Assembly: GCF_963668475.1 (NCBI RefSeq)
Contig: NZ_OY764544.1
Location: 2,604,001 to 2,668,000 of the forward strand
Direction: 5' to 3'
Source: an uncultured Methanospirillum sp.
GTDB lineage: Archaea > Halobacteriota > Methanomicrobia > Methanomicrobiales > Methanospirillaceae
DNA: 64,000 bases
The position numbers and the translations under genes are program-made. Below are positions 60,596-64,000 of the stretch, piece by piece. The stretch's first letter is position 1; each line of letters begins with the position of its first letter. A model generated the notes under the pieces. That model worked only from the letters and a program-made list of their open reading frames with translations. It did no database searches and had not been told where the DNA came from.

Positions 60596-61831
60596 GTGCC
60601 AGAAGAAATAATACCGAGTACAAATATCGGCGTTGTCGGGCATGTGGATCATGGAAAGACCACACTCGTCAATGCACTCACAGGAGTCTGGACCGACCGG
60701 CATAGCGAGGAGATGAAACGGGGTATCTCCATCCGGCTCGGATATGCAGACGCTGTCTTTTACAAATGCAAAAAATGTCATGGACCTGAAGGATTCACCA
60801 CCAAGCCTGAATGTCCACGATGCGGAGGAGAGGCTGAACCCGTTCGGGCAGTCTCTTTTGTGGACGCACCTGGTCACGAGACCCTGATGGCAACAATGCT
60901 CTCCGGGTCTGCCCTTATGGACGGGGCAATGCTTGTTATTTCAGCATCAGAACATTGTCCGCAACCCCAGACCAAAGAACATCTGATGGCACTGGAACTG
61001 GTCGGGATCAAGCGGATAGTTATCGTCCAGAATAAGATCGATGTGGTTACCCAGAAGGATGCTGTCCGGAATTACGAGGAGATTAAGGCATTTGTTAAAG
61101 GAACCATAGCAGAAAACGCACCAATCATTCCTGTGTCAGCCCAGAAAGATATCAATGTCTGGGCACTCCTTCAGGCCCTTGACGAGACCATCCCTGAACC
61201 GTCACGAAAACCAGAAGCAGATCCGATCATGCTGATCGCACGTTCTTTTGATGTAAATAAACCCGGATGCAGCTGGAAGGATGTCAAAGGAGGTGTGGTT
61301 GGAGGGTCACTCATACGGGGTGTCATAAACGATGGTGACGAGATCGAGATCAGGCCAGGCATTCAGAGTCTGGTTGAGAACAAGATCAGATGGGATTCAA
61401 TCATCACCAAGGTGACTGAGATCCATAAAGGGCAGAAGAAGGTCCATATCGCAACCCCGGGTGGTCTTCTTGCCATCGGAACCAAACTTGATCCCGCCAT
61501 TACCAAGAGTGATATGCTCTCCGGGCAGGTGCTCGGTCAGGTGGGGAAACTTCCACCGGTCTGGGACAAGATGTGGTTCTCAGTTCGGCTCATGGAGCGG
61601 GTTGTGGGAGCAAACAGCGAGCTCGATATCGAGCCTCTCAAGGCGCGAGAGCCTCTTATGCTCTCGGTTGGAACAGCCGTTACCGTAGGACTTGTCACTA
61701 GTACCAAGAAGGATGCTGCAGAGGTCACACTCAAGAGACCGGTCTGTGCTGAGGTTGGGTCACCGATCGCAATCAGCAGGCAGGTCGGAGGACGATGGCG
61801 TCTGATTGGGATGGGCACGCTGATCGAGTGA
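60596..61831 (+). CDS. eif2g: Translation initiation factor aIF2 gamma subunit
   Basis: This 411-residue GTPase carries Met-tRNAi to the small subunit. It has G1 GVVGHVDHGKTTLVN, a zinc knuckle CKKCHGPEGFTTKPECPRCGG, G3 FVDAPGHETLM, G4 VQNKIDVV and the beta-barrel domains. The start is GTG at 60596 with AAGGAGG ending 13 nt upstream. Its GTGA overlap couples it to the PIN gene, and a known archaeal cluster (PIN, rpoE', spt4) follows. Confidence 0.96.
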   Translation: MPEEIIPSTNIGVVGHVDHGKTTLVNALTGVWTDRHSEEMKRGISIRLGYADAVFYKCKKCHGPEGFTTKPECPRCGGEAEPVRAVSFVDAPGHETLMATMLSGSALMDGAMLVISASEHCPQPQTKEHLMALELVGIKRIVIVQNKIDVVTQKDAVRNYEEIKAFVKGTIAENAPIIPVSAQKDINVWALLQALDETIPEPSRKPEADPIMLIARSFDVNKPGCSWKDVKGGVVGGSLIRGVINDGDEIEIRPGIQSLVENKIRWDSIITKVTEIHKGQKKVHIATPGGLLAIGTKLDPAITKSDMLSGQVLGQVGKLPPVWDKMWFSVRLMERVVGANSELDIEPLKAREPLMLSVGTAVTVGLVTSTKKDAAEVTLKRPVCAEVGSPIAISRQVGGRWRLIGMGTLIE

Positions 61832-62211
61832 CCGTTCTGATCGATACAAATGCGTTTCTAATGACCTCCCAGTTCAGAATTGATCTGCTTGAAGAGCTGA
61901 AATGGATGATGGGGGTCATGCAACCATGCGTTCCGGATGTTGTAGTCCGTGAACTTGAAGGCCTTGCACGCGGCAGGGGCAATGATGCATCTGCTGCCCG
62001 TCTCGGCCTTCGGTTTGCACAGTTATGTACGGTGGTGCCGATGGACGGAAACGAAGGTGAGTCGGTTGATGACCAGATCCTTTCGTTTGCTAAGAGAGAA
62101 CGATGCAGGGTTGTGACCAATGACCGCGATCTCAGGAACCGTCTGTTGGATGAAGGTTTAGAAGTAATTTCACTGAAAGGGAAGCAAAAGCTCGAGATCA
62201 TCAGGAGATAG
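61828..62211 (+). CDS. PIN-domain RNase, FCF1/UTP24-like
   Basis: The GTG at 61828 gives 127 residues. It has PIN acidic residues in VTVLIDTNAFLM (Asp), REL-EG and DDQILSFAKR, then VVTNDRDLRNRL, the four-acid set of the family. Proteins in this position next to aIF2 gamma are the FCF1/UTP24-type PIN nucleases linked to rRNA processing in archaea. It overlaps the aIF2 gamma stop by GTGA. Confidence 0.82.
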   Translation: MTVLIDTNAFLMTSQFRIDLLEELKWMMGVMQPCVPDVVVRELEGLARGRGNDASAARLGLRFAQLCTVVPMDGNEGESVDDQILSFAKRERCRVVTNDRDLRNRLLDEGLEVISLKGKQKLEIIRR

Positions 62212-62213
62212 AG

Positions 62214-62795
62214 ATGTATTACAGACTGAAGATGGTTGATAAGGTCAGGGTTCCGCCAAACCGGCTTGGCGAGGATCTGGAGACTGTAATTCTGGATGTG
62301 CTTCAGGAACAGCTTGAGGGGAGTATTGACAAGGAGATCGGTATCTTCATTGCTGTGACCAGAGTTACCCGGATTGGGGAAGGAGAGATGATCCCTGGTG
62401 ATGGTGCGGTCTTTTATGATGTAGACTTTGAAGGTCTTGCGATCAGGCTTACTCTGCAGGAGATCATTGAGGGCATTGTTGTTGAGACGACTAGTTTTGG
62501 TGCGTTCATCAGCCTTGGCCCGATTGATGCGATGCTTCACGTCAGCCAGATCTCTGATGAATACATCAGTTATGATGAGAAGAACTCGCAGCTCATCTGT
62601 CAGGACTCCGGGCGACATATCGGGGTCGGGGATGTTGTCAGGGCCCGTGTTGTCACGCTCTCCCTGAGCGAACGTGAGCCACGTGAGAGTAAGATCGGTC
62701 TTACTATGCGTCAGGCAGGTCTTGGAAGCCTTGTATGGCTTGATGAAGATATGAAGGCTGAGCAGAAAGAGAAAGAGAACAGCGGGGCGGTCTGA
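62214..62795 (+). CDS. rpoE1: DNA-directed RNA polymerase subunit E' (Rpo7)
   Basis: This 193-residue Rpo7 begins MYYRLKMVDKVRVPPNRLGE with the SHS2 tip-binding N-terminus and then an S1-type RNA-binding barrel (IVVETTSFGAFISLGPIDAM, LHVSQIS). It forms the stalk of archaeal RNA polymerase with subunit F. It lies 2 bp after the PIN gene and 2 bp before spt4. Confidence 0.95.
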   Translation: MYYRLKMVDKVRVPPNRLGEDLETVILDVLQEQLEGSIDKEIGIFIAVTRVTRIGEGEMIPGDGAVFYDVDFEGLAIRLTLQEIIEGIVVETTSFGAFISLGPIDAMLHVSQISDEYISYDEKNSQLICQDSGRHIGVGDVVRARVVTLSLSEREPRESKIGLTMRQAGLGSLVWLDEDMKAEQKEKENSGAV

Positions 62796-62797
62796 TC

Positions 62798-63001
62798 ATG
62801 GCTGCAACCAAGAAGAAACAACTTTCTGTATGCCGTGAATGTCACCGGGTTGTCGAAGGGGCTTCCTGTTCGATCTGCGGTACAAACAATCTCACCACCG
62901 ACTGGACCGGGTATCTGGTTATTATCGATCCCGAACATAGCGATGTTGCTAAACGAATGAATATCACCCTTCCCGGGAGATATGCGCTTAAGGTCCGCTG
63001 A
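62798..63001 (+). CDS. spt4: Transcription elongation factor Spt4 (RpoE'')
   Basis: This 67-residue zinc protein has CRECHRVVEGASCSICGTNN and partners Spt5 (NusG) on RNA polymerase. Its length and four Cys are typical. The stop shares a base with the ATG of the next gene (TGATG). Confidence 0.93.
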   Translation: MAATKKKQLSVCRECHRVVEGASCSICGTNNLTTDWTGYLVIIDPEHSDVAKRMNITLPGRYALKVR

Positions 63002-63498
63002 TGTTAAAACTCCCCGAAGATCAGCGACACCTGTTCACGCGACCTTTTGGCACCCTCTACCCCTCTCTTGATCCGGTTCTCCCGCTTCTTGCTGGAAGAC
63101 TCTTTTTCAGTGTGGGTGACGTGGTAACCGAGCATCTTCTTCAGGCAGGGTATCCTCCGGTGATTGCGATCATCGATGGTCAGACCATGAGGCGTCCCCA
63201 TGATGGCGTAACTATTCCTGAGTATCAGATCATCAATGTGAAAAATCCTGCAGGATGCATTAGTACAGATCTTGTACAGGCAACCCAACGAGCAGTGAAC
63301 GCTGGAAGAATCGTGATACAGGTTGCAGGTGAGGAAGATCTTGCTGTCCTCCCTCTTGCTCTTGCCTCCCCGAACGGCTCCCTGATCCTGTATGGCCAAC
63401 CCGGAGAAGGGGTTGTAGTTCTGGAGATCTCACCTGATATCCGTGAGCAGGCAGGAATTTTTCTTGAAAAATTTGAGAGTGTCCCCGAATCTTCCTGA
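63001..63498 (+). CDS. GTP-dependent dephospho-CoA kinase (DUF359)
   Basis: This 165-residue protein matches the archaeal GTP-DPCK family, which makes CoA from dephospho-CoA. It has LKLPEDQRHLFTRPFGTLYP, FSVGDVVTEHLLQAGYPPVI, IIDGQTMRR, and VNVKNPAG-like (INVKNPAGCIST), and VVQVAGEEDLAVLPLAL-like sequence. It has no Walker motif; this family is unlike bacterial CoaE. It fits this cluster in archaea. Confidence 0.9.
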   Translation: MLKLPEDQRHLFTRPFGTLYPSLDPVLPLLAGRLFFSVGDVVTEHLLQAGYPPVIAIIDGQTMRRPHDGVTIPEYQIINVKNPAGCISTDLVQATQRAVNAGRIVIQVAGEEDLAVLPLALASPNGSLILYGQPGEGVVVLEISPDIREQAGIFLEKFESVPESS

Positions 63499-63544
63499 CC
63501 GCGCAGGTATATATTTGATAACCGCATACCAATAGAGGATCTCT

Positions 63545-63877
63545 ATGGAGATTTCTATCACTTCTGATAAACAGAATGAACTCCTCTCACGAAGAGAACT
63601 TGAGTTCACTCTCAATTATACCGGTGCAACACCATCGCGGAAGCTGGTTCAGGCCAAGCTTGCTGCAATGATGAATGCAGGAAAGGATCAGGTTGTTCTT
63701 GATTCAATGAAATGCCGGTTTGGAATAAGTGTTCTGAGGGGGTCCGCCCGGGTGTACCAGAACAAGGATGACCTGGTGAAACTTGAACGCGGGTATCTCA
63801 TGACCCGCGGAGGGGTAGCTGAGGAAGTCTTTGGTGCTCAGGATGCGCCGTCTGAGGACGCTGCGGAGGCATCTTAA
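63545..63877 (+). CDS. rps24e: 30S ribosomal protein S24e
   Basis: A 110-residue archaeal S24e: ITSDKQNELLSRRELEFTLN, YTGATPSRKLVQAKLAAMMN, GKDQVVLDSMKCRFGISVLR, an acidic Ala-rich tail. It is followed after 12 bp by rps27ae. Confidence 0.93.
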   Translation: MEISITSDKQNELLSRRELEFTLNYTGATPSRKLVQAKLAAMMNAGKDQVVLDSMKCRFGISVLRGSARVYQNKDDLVKLERGYLMTRGGVAEEVFGAQDAPSEDAAEAS

Positions 63878-63889
63878 GGAGGTTGAAGT

Positions 63890-64000
63890 ATGGCAGCAAA
63901 AGGTAAGAAAGAGAAGACATCTGTCAAGCGTTCTGCATACTTCACCGTAAGCGGAAAGACTGCAACCCCGTCACGCCGGTACTGCCCACGCTGTGGTCCA
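63890..64000 (+). CDS. rps27ae: 30S ribosomal protein S27ae (5' part, cut by window edge)
   Basis: The first 37 codons are present: MAAKGKKEKTSVKRSAYFTV and SGKTATPSRRYCPRCGP, with the first CxxC of the S27ae zinc ribbon. AGGAGG lies 7 nt before the ATG. The rest lies outside the window. Confidence 0.9.
   Translation, partial: MAAKGKKEKTSVKRSAYFTVSGKTATPSRRYCPRCGP

Noticed and set aside
1..64000. CRISPR array or riboswitch
   Set aside because: No regular 25-40 bp repeat with unique spacers and no recognisable riboswitch was seen; the 99-bp spaced inverted repeats are too few and too far apart.

Overview
The window looks like chromosomal DNA of a methanogenic archaeon of the order Methanomicrobiales, most likely a Methanospirillum-type organism. 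The grounds are SepRS (O-phosphoseryl-tRNA synthetase), archaeal aRF1, aEF-2, aIF2 gamma, Spt4, RpoE', an AglB oligosaccharyltransferase, a DUF2098 methanogen protein, PKD/PEGA surface proteins, TATA-type promoters and a PAS-kinase N-terminus of a kind common in this order. The genus is inferred from style of gene content, not from a search.

Layout. 1-5.3 kb: the N-terminus of a PAS sensor kinase, an HD protein, a secreted protein and a nitrate/sulfonate/taurine-type ABC transporter whose solute-binding protein appears circularly permuted. 5.3-11.2 kb: an eroded accessory zone with HicAB, a cassette of three unrecognised genes, an AlbA/Schlafen-type gene broken by three lesions (plus a fragment of a second copy), regularly spaced inverted repeats, and a DUF4258/YgiT pair whose DUF4258 partner is frameshifted. 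11.22-23.65 kb: a 12.4-kb integrated element inserted in the 3' end of tRNA-Phe(GAA). It carries a tyrosine recombinase, small regulators, a PrimPol-like primase, an ATPase, a terminase split into separate ATPase and nuclease genes, a DUF6978-like/DUF1828 accessory pair and an RHH regulator with a palindromic operator. No capsid, portal or tail gene is recognisable.

From 23.7 kb on the window is core genome. It holds DHH phosphoesterase, MetRS, rps12-rps7-fusA, the queDEC preQ0 (archaeosine precursor) operon, NUDIX, an acetate-type transporter, prf1-argS-taw1-sepS, a 908-residue PKD/PEGA surface protein, tRNA-Val and tRNA-Gly, a HAD phosphatase, a SufB-like protein and pcm. A long sugar and N-glycosylation run follows: glmM, two paralogous nucleotidyltransferases, glmS, two GT4 glycosyltransferases, a sugar-nucleotide dehydratase/epimerase and aglB. 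The window ends in the archaeal cluster aIF2 gamma, PIN, rpoE', spt4, dephospho-CoA kinase, rps24e, rps27ae.

How it fits together. The glm genes would make UDP-GlcNAc, the glycosyltransferases would build lipid-linked glycans, and AglB would transfer them to secreted proteins such as the Ser/Thr/Asn-rich surface proteins seen here. The most unusual items are the permuted binding protein, the capsid-less terminase-bearing integrated element with its split TerL, and the iterated inverted repeats next to the broken AlbA genes.
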